Source: Bacillus sp. NEB1478
GTDB lineage: Bacteria > Bacillota > Bacilli > Bacillales > Fictibacillaceae
Assembly (NCBI RefSeq): GCF_031582965.1
Contig: NZ_CP134049.1
Coordinates: 3,224,001 to 3,288,000, forward strand
DNA length: 64,000 nt
Direction: 5' to 3'
Positions 33,716 to 43,196 of this stretch are shown here, piece after piece; the stretch's first letter is position 1; each line of letters starts with the position of its first letter. The position numbers were made by a program, and so were the translations under genes. Below the pieces are notes generated by a model, which worked only from the letters and a program-made list of their open reading frames with translations, searched no databases and was not told the DNA's origin.

Positions 33716-34987
33716 TTACTTAGATATATTCTTTTTCTCCTGTTTTGACAAAAGAACGGCTTGTTTGAAGAGTTTTAAAGAAGGTGCATTTCCATACATA
33801 AGCACTCCTCCGCGATAAACGCGTGCACCGATTATGGCAAAAAGGATAATTGCTCCTGCTAATACACCGATTCCAATGGCAACTTCCCAAACAGGAAGAG
33901 ACAGCATCCCAACACGCAATAACATGAGCATTGGCGTAAACAAAGGAAAGAATGATGCTGCTGTAACAAAACCGGATTCCGGATTTTCCCGTCCATACAT
34001 CGCAATCATAAAGGCTGCTACGATGAAGATCACCACAGGTGTCATAAAGTTATTCACTTCTTCTACTCTGCTAATCAATGAACCAATCATTGCGAATAAA
34101 GTAGCATATAAGAAAAAGCCTAACAGGAAGAAAATGAATGCATAGATGATTAATGAAGCCTGGATATCATTGAGCTTAAGTTCTTTGATAATACTATCAC
34201 TGCCACTCAGTCTTCCATTTAATTTAACTGCCCCGAATCCAGCTGCCACAAAGATAACTAACTGTGTAAGTGCAAGAAGGACTATCCCAAAAATCTTACC
34301 AAACATCTGTTTAACCGGCGAGATGCTCGAAATTAATATTTCCATCACGCGTGAGGATTTTTCAGTAGCTACTTCGACTGCAATCATACTGCCGTACATC
34401 ATAACTGACATGTACATGAAGAAAAGCACCACATACACAAGCACATAAACTTGAGCCGCTTCTTCCTCACTTTTTGCTGTTGTAGACAATGATTCCTTAT
34501 CAAAAGCTACGGGCAGGTATATTGCAGCGAGTTGTTCTTGGTTCAGTCCAATCGATTCTGCAGCCATCTTCGTCTTAATTTGCTGCAAGGCCGTCTGAAT
34601 ATCTGTAATCAAGTCTTGTTTGGTTACATCTTCTGCTTTATATTTTGCTGATACCGTACCTGAAGCATCTTGGTCGATGATGAGCAATCCGTCTAATTTG
34701 CCATCCTGTATTCGTTTTTCGGCATCTTGTTCAGTATTCTTAAATTCCTGCAATTTAAATTCATCATCATATTGTTTTACTTGAGATTTTAGAGGTTCAT
34801 AAACATTCCCAGCATGATCAATCACAGCAACTGTGGATACATCATCACCACTAAACACCTTCACGATCTCGTTCATGTTGCTCACAACAAACATTAAGGC
34901 GATCGTAATAATTGTAGAGATTAAAAATGGTTTAGATTTAATTTTCGAACGGTACGTATGCATCATGACGGTAATAAATTTACTCAT
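33716..34987 (-). CDS. yhaP: ABC exporter permease YhaP (NatB-like)
   Basis: The 423-residue ABC-2 type permease has one N-terminal membrane helix, a large extracytoplasmic domain (about 45-180) and five to six C-terminal helices. It resembles NatB and B. subtilis YhaP. The ATG at 34987 (MSKFITVMMHTY) overlaps the yhaQ stop by eight bases. With YhaQ it forms an exporter; sodium or a drug is possible, but the substrate is not shown by the sequence. Confidence 0.88.
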   Translation of the reverse strand: MSKFITVMMHTYRSKIKSKPFLISTIITIALMFVVSNMNEIVKVFSGDDVSTVAVIDHAGNVYEPLKSQVKQYDDEFKLQEFKNTEQDAEKRIQDGKLDGLLIIDQDASGTVSAKYKAEDVTKQDLITDIQTALQQIKTKMAAESIGLNQEQLAAIYLPVAFDKESLSTTAKSEEEAAQVYVLVYVVLFFMYMSVMMYGSMIAVEVATEKSSRVMEILISSISPVKQMFGKIFGIVLLALTQLVIFVAAGFGAVKLNGRLSGSDSIIKELKLNDIQASLIIYAFIFFLLGFFLYATLFAMIGSLISRVEEVNNFMTPVVIFIVAAFMIAMYGRENPESGFVTAASFFPLFTPMLMLLRVGMLSLPVWEVAIGIGVLAGAIILFAIIGARVYRGGVLMYGNAPSLKLFKQAVLLSKQEKKNISK

Positions 34988-35876
34988 GTACAACACCTAC
35001 CTTTTCAATGAAAATATCATTTAACGAAGGTTCCTCAAGTTCAAATTTTCTAACAAAGCCTTTGGATTGAATCGCTTGAAACAAATTTCCCGCAACTTCT
35101 TCACGCTCGATTTGCAATGTAATTCCATCAGCCGTCAAACGATGCTTTATAACTCCCGGCACCGCACTTAAGTAACTGAGATCAAAATCCGCACGGATGG
35201 AAACATTTTTCTTTCCAAACGATCGTTTAATGTCTCTTAACTTGCCTTGTTCAACAGATTTACCTTTATGCATAATACATAAATGCTCACACAGTTCTTC
35301 TACATGCTCCATTCTGTGGCTGGAAAATACAATTGTGGTACCTTGTTTCTTCAGCTCCAGCACGGCGCTTTTTAAAAGTTCAACGTTAACTGGATCCAAT
35401 CCACTGAAAGGCTCATCTAAAATCAGCAGTTCTGGTTTATGCAAAACAGCTGCGATGAACTGAATTTTTTGCTGATTTCCTTTTGATAATGATTCAACTT
35501 TTTTGTTCAAGTATTCTTCCGCATTAAATCGTTTCAGCCAATTTAACGTTTGTTCTTGTATAAAAGAGCGGTTCATTCCCCTCAACTGCCCTAAATAAAT
35601 GAGTTGTTCTCTCACTGTTAGTTTGGGATACAATCCTCTTTCCTCAGGTAAATATCCAACCAGATTGCTCGTTTCATATGTAATCTCTTTGTCTTTCCAT
35701 GCGATATCCCCTTGAGACGGTGTTAATAATCCAAGTATCATTCGAAATGTTGTCGTTTTACCGGCGCCATTTGCACCTAATAATCCAAAGATATCACCAG
35801 TTGGAATATTTAAATTCAAATCATTAACTGCCGTAAAGGATCCAAATCTTTTTTTAACATTATTTATTGTTAACAT
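34980..35876 (-). CDS. yhaQ: ABC exporter ATPase YhaQ (NatA-like)
   Basis: The 298-residue ATPase has Walker A GANGAGKTT, signature LSKGNQQKI, Walker B LLILDEPFSGLDP and H-loop FSSHRMEH. The C-terminal domain (about 210-298) is of the NatA/DrrA type. The start at 35876 (MLTINNVKK) has GGGAGGGG nearby. It is coupled to yhaP. Confidence 0.9.
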   Translation of the reverse strand: MLTINNVKKRFGSFTAVNDLNLNIPTGDIFGLLGANGAGKTTTFRMILGLLTPSQGDIAWKDKEITYETSNLVGYLPEERGLYPKLTVREQLIYLGQLRGMNRSFIQEQTLNWLKRFNAEEYLNKKVESLSKGNQQKIQFIAAVLHKPELLILDEPFSGLDPVNVELLKSAVLELKKQGTTIVFSSHRMEHVEELCEHLCIMHKGKSVEQGKLRDIKRSFGKKNVSIRADFDLSYLSAVPGVIKHRLTADGITLQIEREEVAGNLFQAIQSKGFVRKFELEEPSLNDIFIEKVGVVHE

Positions 35877-36024
35877 TGATTCCCCTCCCGCTGTAAAATA
35901 TACCATATTATTCCTATATACGCGCCGTTTTTATAGAAGTTTCACAATAATTCTGTTCTTTTGCAGGAGTTAATCCACCAAACGTTGAAGAAACTTTGTA
36001 CAGACGAAAGGAGTTTAGACGATC

Positions 36025-36210
36025 ATGAATACATACGCACTGACTGCTTACGAAAAGAACGGTGAAAAAATATTGGATGAGGTCATTACAGCCTCAAACG
36101 ATTCAGAAGCAAAACAGCAAGGAGAGGCCCGTCTAGCAGAATTGAACTTTCAAGAAAAAACACATCGGCTGACTTCACCAAAAGGGCAACTGCTTCTTTT
36201 CCATCGCTAA
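36025..36210 (+). CDS. yhzD: YhzD-like small protein
   Basis: The 61-residue soluble protein (MNTYALTAYEKNGEKILDE...THRLTSPKGQLLLFHR) resembles B. subtilis YhzD by its N-terminal YxLTAxEKNGEK and the THRxTSPxGxLLLFHR end. The function is unknown. GAAAGGAGTT precedes the start. The stop touches an in-frame ATG for the next gene, but I place that gene's start downstream. Confidence 0.75.
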   Translation: MNTYALTAYEKNGEKILDEVITASNDSEAKQQGEARLAELNFQEKTHRLTSPKGQLLLFHR

Positions 36211-36239
36211 TGAAACCTATGGAAACGAGGGAAAAAACA

Positions 36240-36674
36240 ATGAGTGAAGTGATCATTCGAGAAGCTAGATACGAAGACAGTTATGAACTTTCATACTTAA
36301 TGGGGGAACTCGGATATCCAACTGTTCCTGAGGAAATGACTGAACGATTAGAAACCCTTCTCCCAAATCAAGATTATGCATGTTTTGTTTCCTGTATTAA
36401 CGATCAAGTCATCGGAATGATCGGTTTAACAAAAGGGATTTATTTCGAAAAAAATGGATGCTATGCGAGAATTTCCGCTCTCGTAGTAAGTGAGGAATTC
36501 CGTGGAAACGGAATCGGCAAACAACTTGTTCGCTATGGAGAAGAATGGGCCAAAGAACAAGGTTGTACCGCTATTTTGCTTAACAGCGGAAAACACCGCA
36601 CAGATACACACGAATTTTACCGAAGCCTAGATTACGATGATACAGGACTGCGTTTTATAAAAGTGATGCTTTAA
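36240..36674 (+). CDS. GNAT family N-acetyltransferase
   Basis: The 144-residue protein has a single GNAT fold with acetyl-CoA loop VSEEFRGNGIGKQLVRYGEEWA and the C-terminal NSGKHRTDTHEFYRSLDYDDTGLRFIK (in part). The start MSEVIIREARYED at 36240 follows GAGGGAAAA. The substrate is unknown. It is likely co-transcribed with yhzD (30-bp gap). Confidence 0.88.
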   Translation: MSEVIIREARYEDSYELSYLMGELGYPTVPEEMTERLETLLPNQDYACFVSCINDQVIGMIGLTKGIYFEKNGCYARISALVVSEEFRGNGIGKQLVRYGEEWAKEQGCTAILLNSGKHRTDTHEFYRSLDYDDTGLRFIKVML

Positions 36675-36679
36675 AACAA

Positions 36680-36965
36680 GACCACCGAGAAGACAATGCA
36701 CCTGCGAATACTCGGTGCAACTCGAAGTTTTCGTGCAAGTTTTGCTCGTCACTGACGAAGAGATTCGAAGCTCATCAATTAACATCGAATTTGTAGATTC
36801 AGAAGCAAAAAGGTCGAGGAAATGAAGGTTTCGAGGCGCGGAGTGATAAGCAAAGCTCGCAAGGACACTACAAATTGCGACGAGTAATCGCAGGAGCATA
36901 GTTCTCCTACATGAGCACCGAGAAGACAAAACTGACGAAGAGATTCGCTGCTCATCAATTAACAA
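36680..36965. repeat. Composite intergenic repeat element
   Basis: GACGAAGAGATTCG..GCTCATCAATTAAC occurs twice, exactly 180 bases apart (36751 and 36931). CACCGAGAAGACAA also occurs twice (36683 and 36916). Inverted pairs are ATGAGCA/TGCTCAT (36911-36955) and CACCGAG/CTCGGTG. The middle (GGTCGAGGAAATGAAGG) resembles dispersed intergenic sequences I recall from Bacillus relatives. A diverged copy of the first motif is at 54606. No gene is seen. Confidence 0.75.
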
Positions 36966-36969
36966 ACAA

Positions 36970-37010
36970 AAGAACCGGATGCTGGATCAAGCACCCGGTT
37001 CTTTTTTATT
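36970..37010. terminator. Terminator between the GNAT gene and the aldehyde dehydrogenase
   Basis: AGAACCGGATGC and GCACCCGGTTCT (36971-37002, one mismatch) are followed by six Ts on the plus strand. Confidence 0.85.
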
Positions 37011-37045
37011 TTCCGATCAATTGTGACCCCGTAAAAGCAAGATGT

Positions 37046-38530
37046 TTATTTTAGGTTTACCCACACGCTCTTCACTTCAGTGTAGTTGTTTAATGCATAA
37101 GAGCCCATCTCACGGCCGATACCAGATTGCTTGTATCCGCCAAATGGTGATGCAGCGTCAAACGCATTGTAGCAGTTAACCCAAACTGTACCTGCACGAA
37201 GTTTGTTAGATACATAGTGAGCTGTCTTTAAGTTTTCAGTCCATAGACCTGCCGCAAGACCATACTCCGAATCATTTGCACGAGCAATTACATCGTCAAG
37301 ATCATCAAATGGCATTGCAGCTACAACTGGTCCAAAAATTTCTTCTTTTGCGATTGTCATCTTATCATCAACATCAGCAAAGATGGTAGGTTCTACGAAA
37401 TATCCTTTATCAAAAGGAACGGATCCTCCAGATAGAAGTTCTGCACCTTCGTCTTTACCTTTTTGGATATAGCTAAGAACACGATTATGCTGCTCTTGTG
37501 ATACAAGCGGCCCCATATTCGTTTCAGGATCTAATCCAGGACCTTGTTTGATCTTTTTAGCATGAGACACGAGGTCTGCTACTACATTATCAAACGATTT
37601 TTTCTGGATATATAGACGGGATCCAGCACAGCAAACTTGTCCTTGGTTGAACATGATTCCGCTTAATGCACCAGGAACGGCACGGCTCATGTCAGCGTCA
37701 GGAAGAATGATATTCGGAGATTTTCCACCAAGCTCAAGCGTAACACGCTTTAATGAATTTGAAGCGTTGCGCATGATCAGCTTACCGACTTCAGTCGAAC
37801 CCGTAAATGCGATTTTATCCACATTTGGATGATCCACTAAAGCTGCTCCTGTATCACCAGCACCCGTTACAACGTTTAACACACCTTCAGGGAATCCTGC
37901 TTCATGTGCTAGTTGCGCTAAATAAAGTGCAGATAGAGGAGTTTGCTCTGCAGGCTTTAATACTACTGTACATCCAGTAGCAAGTGCTGCTCCAAGCTTC
38001 CATGCTGCCATTAAAAGCGGGAAGTTCCAAGGAATAATTTGTCCAACTACACCAAGAGCTTCATGACGAGTATAGTTGAAGAAACTTCCTGCAACTGGAA
38101 TTGTTTGTCCAACAATTTTAGTTGACCATCCTGCATAATAACGGAAATGTTCGATTGCTAACGGAACGTCAGCATTCGTTGTTTCTCCGATCGGCTTTCC
38201 GTTATCAAGAGTATCCAATTGTGCGAGTTCTTCTTTATTTTGCTCCATTAAATCAGCTAATTTGTAGATTAAATAACTGCGTTTAGACGCAGGCATTTTT
38301 GACCAATATCCGGTATCGAATGCTTGTCTAGCAGCTTTAACTGCCTTATCGATATCCTCTTTTCCACCTTCAGATACAACCGCAAGTACTTCTCCAGTTG
38401 CAGGGTTTACTGTTTCAAATGTTTTTCCGCTTGCTGAACTGACCCATTCTCCATTGATAAAATGTTTTTTTGTCCCATTAAGGAACTCGGCCACCTTTGG
38501 TTTTAATTGTAGGTCTAATGTTTTTTCCAT
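37046..38530 (-). CDS. NAD-dependent aldehyde dehydrogenase (DhaS-like)
   Basis: The 494-residue enzyme has NAD-binding FTGSTEVGK, catalytic Glu in [11 protein letters not shown] and nucleophile in [12 protein letters not shown]. The C-terminal [30 protein letters not shown] (in part) is typical of ALDH1/2-type enzymes close to B. subtilis DhaS. It oxidises an aldehyde to its acid; the physiological substrate is unknown. It is monocistronic with array D upstream. Confidence 0.9.
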   Translation of the reverse strand: MEKTLDLQLKPKVAEFLNGTKKHFINGEWVSSASGKTFETVNPATGEVLAVVSEGGKEDIDKAVKAARQAFDTGYWSKMPASKRSYLIYKLADLMEQNKEELAQLDTLDNGKPIGETTNADVPLAIEHFRYYAGWSTKIVGQTIPVAGSFFNYTRHEALGVVGQIIPWNFPLLMAAWKLGAALATGCTVVLKPAEQTPLSALYLAQLAHEAGFPEGVLNVVTGAGDTGAALVDHPNVDKIAFTGSTEVGKLIMRNASNSLKRVTLELGGKSPNIILPDADMSRAVPGALSGIMFNQGQVCCAGSRLYIQKKSFDNVVADLVSHAKKIKQGPGLDPETNMGPLVSQEQHNRVLSYIQKGKDEGAELLSGGSVPFDKGYFVEPTIFADVDDKMTIAKEEIFGPVVAAMPFDDLDDVIARANDSEYGLAAGLWTENLKTAHYVSNKLRAGTVWVNCYNAFDAASPFGGYKQSGIGREMGSYALNNYTEVKSVWVNLK

Positions 38531-38693
38531 TTGAATCCTCCCTTTACAAAGTGAATCTTACATAAATATTATTCGCCACGATTCATGAAAACCCTTTCAT
38601 ATTCTACATTTGTAATATAATTGAAACTTTTTTGACAAATTCACACAAAATGATGTCGGAAACTTAGGAAATCCGTTCTCTTTGATGATTTAT

Positions 38694-38752
38694 TTGCGCG
38701 CACATTTCTCGTATCGCGCGCATAAATTCCGTATGGCGCACTTATTCCCCTG
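38694..38752. repeat. Tandem array D, 20-nt period, about 3 units
   Basis: Units share GCGCGCAYA...CGTAT and start at about 38694, 38714 and 38734. The identity between the first two is about 14 of 20. It lies between the HAD phosphatase terminator and the aldehyde dehydrogenase gene, both minus strand. It is the weakest of the five arrays. Confidence 0.6.
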
Positions 38753-38771
38753 TTTAAAAACTCCATTTAAA

Positions 38772-38811
38772 AAGAAAAATACTCTTCCCGGACTTGATCG
38801 TCCAAGAAGAG
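38772..38811 (-). terminator. Intrinsic terminator after the HAD phosphatase
   Basis: CTCTT-GGAC and GTCC-AAGAG (38782-38811) pair with a three-base internal mismatch; TATTTTTCTTTTT follows on the minus strand. Confidence 0.8.
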
Positions 38812-38832
38812 CACTTATACTTTATAAAAGCA

Positions 38833-39684
38833 CTATCTTTTAAGTGTTTGGAAACGCATTTGCTTTCGGAATACTTCTTTTACCATGTAAGGAACACCGA
38901 GCTGGTCGTTCGTTCGTGTAATCCATTTTGCTTTTCGTTTTACCTCTTCTGGCGCATTCGCCATGGCTACACCAAGACCCGCAAATTCAATCATTTCCAA
39001 ATCATTATAAGAATCCCCGATCGCTACCATTTCACTCGGTGCAATTCCTAATTTTTCACCGAGGAATCGAAGTGCATTCCCTTTTGTTACTTTTTTCGCA
39101 GTGATTTCTAAGTTACATTTCGTAGATGCCGAGTATTCAAAATCAGGCATTTGTTCTTTTAAATATTTTTGGGCAGACTCACATTCTTTTTCATCAAAAA
39201 ATTGCACATCAATTTTTGGCGGAGAAATTTCTTGTGATAATACATGGTCTCCAAGATTCTCCGTAAAAGAAACAGGATAAAATAGCGGATCACCCGTACT
39301 TAACGTTAATTTCGCAACAAGCTGGCTTTTTTGTTTTAGCTGATTTCCAACTGAAAATCTTTCATGAACTACGCGCATATGACACTCATAGTTTTCTAAA
39401 ACATCTACAATCCTGTACGTATCTTCTACAGATAATCTGTTTTCGTATATTGGTTCATCAAGTGATGATGCCATAAAACCGCCATTATGACTGATAAGAT
39501 AATTATTGATTTTTAATGCCTTGGCGATTTTCTGTGTGGATGGAAAGCTCCTTCCTGAAGCAAGTGTTACATACACACCCTTTTTCTGTACATAATCAAT
39601 GGCTTCTCTCGTTTCCCTGTCGATACGGAAATTGCTTCGCAGTAGGGTTCCGTCGATGTCAATCGCCAGTAATCGGTATACCAT
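38833..39684 (-). CDS. yhaX: Cof-type HAD phosphatase (YhaX-like)
   Basis: The 283-residue hydrolase has HAD motif I DIDGTLLRS, motif II LASGR, motif III Lys in KVTKGNALR and motif IV AIGDSYNDLEMI, with a type C2 cap. Cof proteins dephosphorylate sugar phosphates, flavin or pyridoxal phosphates. The name YhaX is based on neighbourhood (before yheA) and size, so it is tentative. Confidence 0.82.
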   Translation of the reverse strand: MVYRLLAIDIDGTLLRSNFRIDRETREAIDYVQKKGVYVTLASGRSFPSTQKIAKALKINNYLISHNGGFMASSLDEPIYENRLSVEDTYRIVDVLENYECHMRVVHERFSVGNQLKQKSQLVAKLTLSTGDPLFYPVSFTENLGDHVLSQEISPPKIDVQFFDEKECESAQKYLKEQMPDFEYSASTKCNLEITAKKVTKGNALRFLGEKLGIAPSEMVAIGDSYNDLEMIEFAGLGVAMANAPEEVKRKAKWITRTNDQLGVPYMVKEVFRKQMRFQTLKR

Positions 39685-39802
39685 GATGCTCCCCCCTTTT
39701 AATGCGAAAAAGTATAAAGACTCGAAATAAGTCTATGAGCATCAAACATGCTTTAGAACGCTGACAAGCCTACAACTTATGGGAAAAGCAAAAAAAGCAC
39801 AA

Positions 39803-39841
39803 ACAAAAAAAGCCCCTGTTTACAAAGAAACAGAGACTTTT
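39803..39841 (-). terminator. Intrinsic terminator after yheA
   Basis: AAAGCCCCTGTTT and AAACAGAGACTTT (39809-39841) form a stem with two mismatches; a T run follows on the minus strand. Confidence 0.8.
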
Positions 39842-39849
39842 AAAATCAT

Positions 39850-40218
39850 TTATTGTTGAGGTTCATTTTCTTCTACCATTGGACCATAAAGCTCTTCTAA
39901 AGGTTTAGTAATGATTTTATTGATTTCGTTGATGATCATACTCATACGCTGTTCTGCAGCCATCAATTGAGAGATCGTTTGATTTTGCTGAACTTCTGCG
40001 AATAAGTTTTGAGCTTCTTCAACTTCTTCTTGAGTCACTTCTTGACCAGCCATTTGTTTTTGTTGAAGAGCGACTTGAATGTCACGGAATTTATCGAAAA
40101 GCACTTTCGTTTCCGGGCTATTATTCACTTCATCATAGTTTTTTTTCAAAGCTTGAAAGTCATCACTATTTCTTAATGCTTTTTCTAGATCGTAAGCAAC
40201 ATCATATACATTTGCCAT
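39850..40218 (-). CDS. yheA: YlbF/YmcA family protein YheA
   Basis: The 122-residue helical protein (MANVYDVAYDLEKALRNSDDF...) belongs to the YlbF/YmcA family. Its relatives form complexes affecting RNase Y, biofilm and competence; YheA itself has no firm role. GGGAGG ten bases upstream supports the start at 40218 and not the earlier in-frame ATG. It is probably co-transcribed with yheB (50-bp gap). Confidence 0.88.
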   Translation of the reverse strand: MANVYDVAYDLEKALRNSDDFQALKKNYDEVNNSPETKVLFDKFRDIQVALQQKQMAGQEVTQEEVEEAQNLFAEVQQNQTISQLMAAEQRMSMIINEINKIITKPLEELYGPMVEENEPQQ

Positions 40219-40268
40219 TGTTATAAAACCTCCCATGAATTAAACTACGGTACCCACTATAACAGACT

Positions 40269-41405
40269 CTACAAAAATAGTACAAGGATACCTTGGAACA
40301 GGCCAATTATTCCGCCTAAAAGGGCTCCAAGCCATGTGATCATCTTCAGCTCACTATTGGCAATCGAGATAATAATTTCTTCTAAACGCTCGAGTGAAAA
40401 AGTCTCTACTTGCTCTTCAACAATTTTTGCGAGATGCATTTTTTCAAGCAATACATCCAGGCGTTCAACAAAAATGTTCATGCCTGCTGATACAGCTTTA
40501 GGTGTTAAATCATTCACAACCCAGTTTTCGATCGCATCTGCCCACGTACTTAACGGTGTATTTAAATATTCTTCAATCGGCAGCTGAAGCGTGATTTCTT
40601 TGGCCAGCCCTGCTGTTAAATTTGGAACATTCATCAGACTGATTGCCTCGTCCATCCTTTTTTCCATGAACACTTTATACTCTTGTTCCAATACATTGAT
40701 AAGCGTGTCTCGTGTATTTTCGTGGCGCAGGAATTTAAGTAGCTCGGGCTGTACTTTTTCAGCAAGACTAACATTCCCGAAAAACATCGATACCATGTTA
40801 ACCAGCATGCCTTTGTCCATTAAAAAGGCATCGATACCAGTAGTTAAAGCTTTCTTGCCCTCCGTACTCTCCAGATAGATGATCCCTTTTGTAATTAACC
40901 AATCTGCTGCTTCTGGAATCTTTTTTTCCCCAGCAAGAACAAATTTTTCTGGCAAAACATCTTTAATTCCTTTTTCATTGTTTGCATCCAACAGTTTTTT
41001 CATTCGGCTTTCGATCCATTTTTCAGTTGTCGTTTGAATCTGTCCTTGAACATCATCAATACCGAAATCTTTTTTCAGCAGATCATTAATTGTGATCTCA
41101 CTTTGTAAAAAAAGCTGAACTTCGCTTTGAACCCACATCAATATCTCTTCACGAAAAGCAGAATCATTGATTTTCCCTTGTACACCCTCAGCTGTCAGAA
41201 GATGTTTGGTTACGGTTTCCCCCAACTGAACGGCGAGCTGATGCCGGCGTTTCGGAATAAGTCCAGGTGTAAAAGGCACTTTGAATTTTCCTATATATAA
41301 CGTATTAAACGGTCGAAACAGCATTTTGATTGCAATTAAGTTAGTCAGTCCGCCAATGAAAGCTCCTACTACGACCATAATCGTTAATGAAAGCCATATA
41401 TTCAT
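40269..41405 (-). CDS. yheB: DUF445 membrane protein YheB
   Basis: The 378-residue protein has one N-terminal hairpin/helix (VVVGAFIGGLTNLIAIKMLFRP) and a C-terminal helix (ITWLGALLGGIIGLFQGILVLFL in part) flanking a long helical cytoplasmic or external domain. This matches DUF445; the N-terminal GGxTNxIAIKMLFRP with PFTPGLIPKRR is the family hallmark. The function is unknown. Confidence 0.9.
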   Translation of the reverse strand: MNIWLSLTIMVVVGAFIGGLTNLIAIKMLFRPFNTLYIGKFKVPFTPGLIPKRRHQLAVQLGETVTKHLLTAEGVQGKINDSAFREEILMWVQSEVQLFLQSEITINDLLKKDFGIDDVQGQIQTTTEKWIESRMKKLLDANNEKGIKDVLPEKFVLAGEKKIPEAADWLITKGIIYLESTEGKKALTTGIDAFLMDKGMLVNMVSMFFGNVSLAEKVQPELLKFLRHENTRDTLINVLEQEYKVFMEKRMDEAISLMNVPNLTAGLAKEITLQLPIEEYLNTPLSTWADAIENWVVNDLTPKAVSAGMNIFVERLDVLLEKMHLAKIVEEQVETFSLERLEEIIISIANSELKMITWLGALLGGIIGLFQGILVLFL

Positions 41406-41481
41406 CTATTTTCTCTCCATTACTTCATATTCTATTTTTCTAGTATACGTTATTTAGAAAGTGGCTAGCAATTTCGTACCG

Positions 41482-42186
41482 TTAAATCGATATCTTCTTA
41501 ACGTTAGGAATAAGATCCACATAGAAGAACCGATCTTCACCTGTATACATATCTTTGGCCATTCTATGTTCACCTAATTTGTAATGAACAGGGAATGAAA
41601 AGGATGGGCCACCAAAGACAAATGTATGAAACTCTCCGTTCTCTCCGCATATGTCATGTTCCTTTGGATAGTCTTCAATGAAGGACTGATCCATCACTCT
41701 GCCTACGAAAGACTGATCGATCTTGTGAGTATCCACACAACATAAAACTGTCTTGAACCCTTCAGTCAGAAACTCATCTATTAACGCTGAAGAATCAACT
41801 TTCCATAAAGGAAAAACAGGTGTCAAACCGGTACCTTCAAGCATCTTTTCTCTATACTTTTTAACATCCTGCAGAAAAATATCTCCAAACATAATATGTG
41901 TGATGTCATCTTCTCTTATTTTATTTACCGCTGCTTCCATTCTTCGCTGATATGTTTCATTTGAACAATCTTGCGGAATCCACACCCTTCTTAAAGGAAT
42001 GCCAAGAGATTCTGCTTGCCATTCTAAAAGCTCATTACGGACACCATGCATAGTCGTCCGATCATAGTTCTCCGTCAAGGTTGTTAATAAAGAATCGATT
42101 TCCCATTCTCCGGATTTCTGAATTCTATGTAAAGCTAACATCGAGTCTTTTCCACCACTGAATGAAACAACAATCTTTTTCTTCAT
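41482..42186 (-). CDS. PP-loop ATPase, diphthine-ammonia ligase-like
   Basis: The 234-residue protein begins MKKKIVVSFSGGKDSMLAL, the ATP-pyrophosphatase PP-loop, and has HGVR, FGDIFLQDVKKYREK and ENGEFHTFVFGGP, shared with the Dph6/MJ0570 family. In bacteria, where diphthamide is absent, the substrate is unknown. The start at 42186 follows GGAGGGG. The 36-codon upstream extension contains GGGGTCAGTCCCC-like repeat sequence and is rejected. Confidence 0.85.
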   Translation of the reverse strand: MKKKIVVSFSGGKDSMLALHRIQKSGEWEIDSLLTTLTENYDRTTMHGVRNELLEWQAESLGIPLRRVWIPQDCSNETYQRRMEAAVNKIREDDITHIMFGDIFLQDVKKYREKMLEGTGLTPVFPLWKVDSSALIDEFLTEGFKTVLCCVDTHKIDQSFVGRVMDQSFIEDYPKEHDICGENGEFHTFVFGGPSFSFPVHYKLGEHRMAKDMYTGEDRFFYVDLIPNVKKISI

Positions 42187-42390
42187 AAGCCCCTCCGATT
42201 CACCTTCACTTATTACCAGTATAATGGGGGGACTGACCCCAAACAATTTATTTCCCTCACCGTTTTTGTTCTTCTCTCTTACTAACTTGCTCATTTTTAT
42301 ACCTGCAGGAGTACTGATTTCAGTATAATCTCTTTATCATGCTCGATTATTCCTCAACACCTGCATTCACTAGAAATACACAAATAAATA

Positions 42391-42433
42391 GGGATAAAAC
42401 AAAGCTCGCATTCTGCGAGCTTTGTTTTATCCC
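42391..42433. terminator. Perfect 20-bp palindromic terminator
   Basis: GGGATAAAACAAAGCTCGCA (42391-42410) is followed by a three-base loop and its exact reverse complement (42414-42433). Internal T runs on each arm allow termination on both strands. The stem is unusually long. Confidence 0.8.
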
Positions 42434-42456
42434 CTCTATCCCCTTGCCTTATATGA

Positions 42457-43068
42457 CTATTTCAATGGCGGCAATTCAAAAGAATATCCTTCTGCTTTTA
42501 GTTCGGAAATTAAATCATCCAAAATAGCCGCAGTCTGCCTAAGCTCATGCAGCAAAATGACTGATCCATCTTTTACATGATTGATAACGTTATGAATAAT
42601 GTGATCAGGATGATCTTTATGCTCCCAATCAAGACCTGCTACTTCCCACAAAAATGGAACGAGATCCAGCGATTTCAAAACTTGGATTGTATCTTCATTA
42701 AACTGGCCGAATGGCGGTCTAAAATACATCATAGGCTGGCCCGTCAATTGACTGATTTGCATCTTATTTTTATTAATATCTTGAAACTGTTGATCCATAC
42801 TTAGCTTCGTCAAATCCCGATGTCTTAATGAATGACCGCCAATCATATGGCCATCGTTAATTACTCGTTTCCATGGCCGCTCTTTATAAAGCAAACGGGA
42901 CTGCCAAAAAAACAGTGCATTAACATTATGTTTTTTTAAAATATCTAATATATCACTTAAAACAGAAGAAGGTCCATCGTCAAATGTCAGGATGATAGAC
43001 TTTGATGAGTGCTCTTGATTCCAATCTTTTCTGTTCGTCCAAATATCACTATTTTGCCAGTCGTACAC
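42457..43068 (-). CDS. Polysaccharide deacetylase (NodB), possibly N-terminally truncated
   Basis: The 203-residue NodB domain has motif 1 LTFDDGPS, motif 2 GGHSLRH (zinc His residues), motif 3 FRPPFGQF and motif 5 LLHEL. It probably deacetylates peptidoglycan or another glycan. There is no signal peptide, and the GTG start at 43068 has no ribosome binding site. In the same frame an ATG with AGAGG upstream lies at 43104 (MKKCP) but is followed by a TGA (43087-43089). The original N-terminus may thus be cut off by a nonsense codon. Confidence 0.75.
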   Translation of the reverse strand: MYDWQNSDIWTNRKDWNQEHSSKSIILTFDDGPSSVLSDILDILKKHNVNALFFWQSRLLYKERPWKRVINDGHMIGGHSLRHRDLTKLSMDQQFQDINKNKMQISQLTGQPMMYFRPPFGQFNEDTIQVLKSLDLVPFLWEVAGLDWEHKDHPDHIIHNVINHVKDGSVILLHELRQTAAILDDLISELKAEGYSFELPPLK

Positions 43069-43196
43069 GACCGTACCCGTTGTTACTCACGGACACTTTT
43101 TCATAGACCACGCCTCTTTTCATTTCATTCATTTAGTATCTTCCATATTTATTGCTATAATAATAACAAGCTTTCCCTGGAAAGGACACGAAACAG

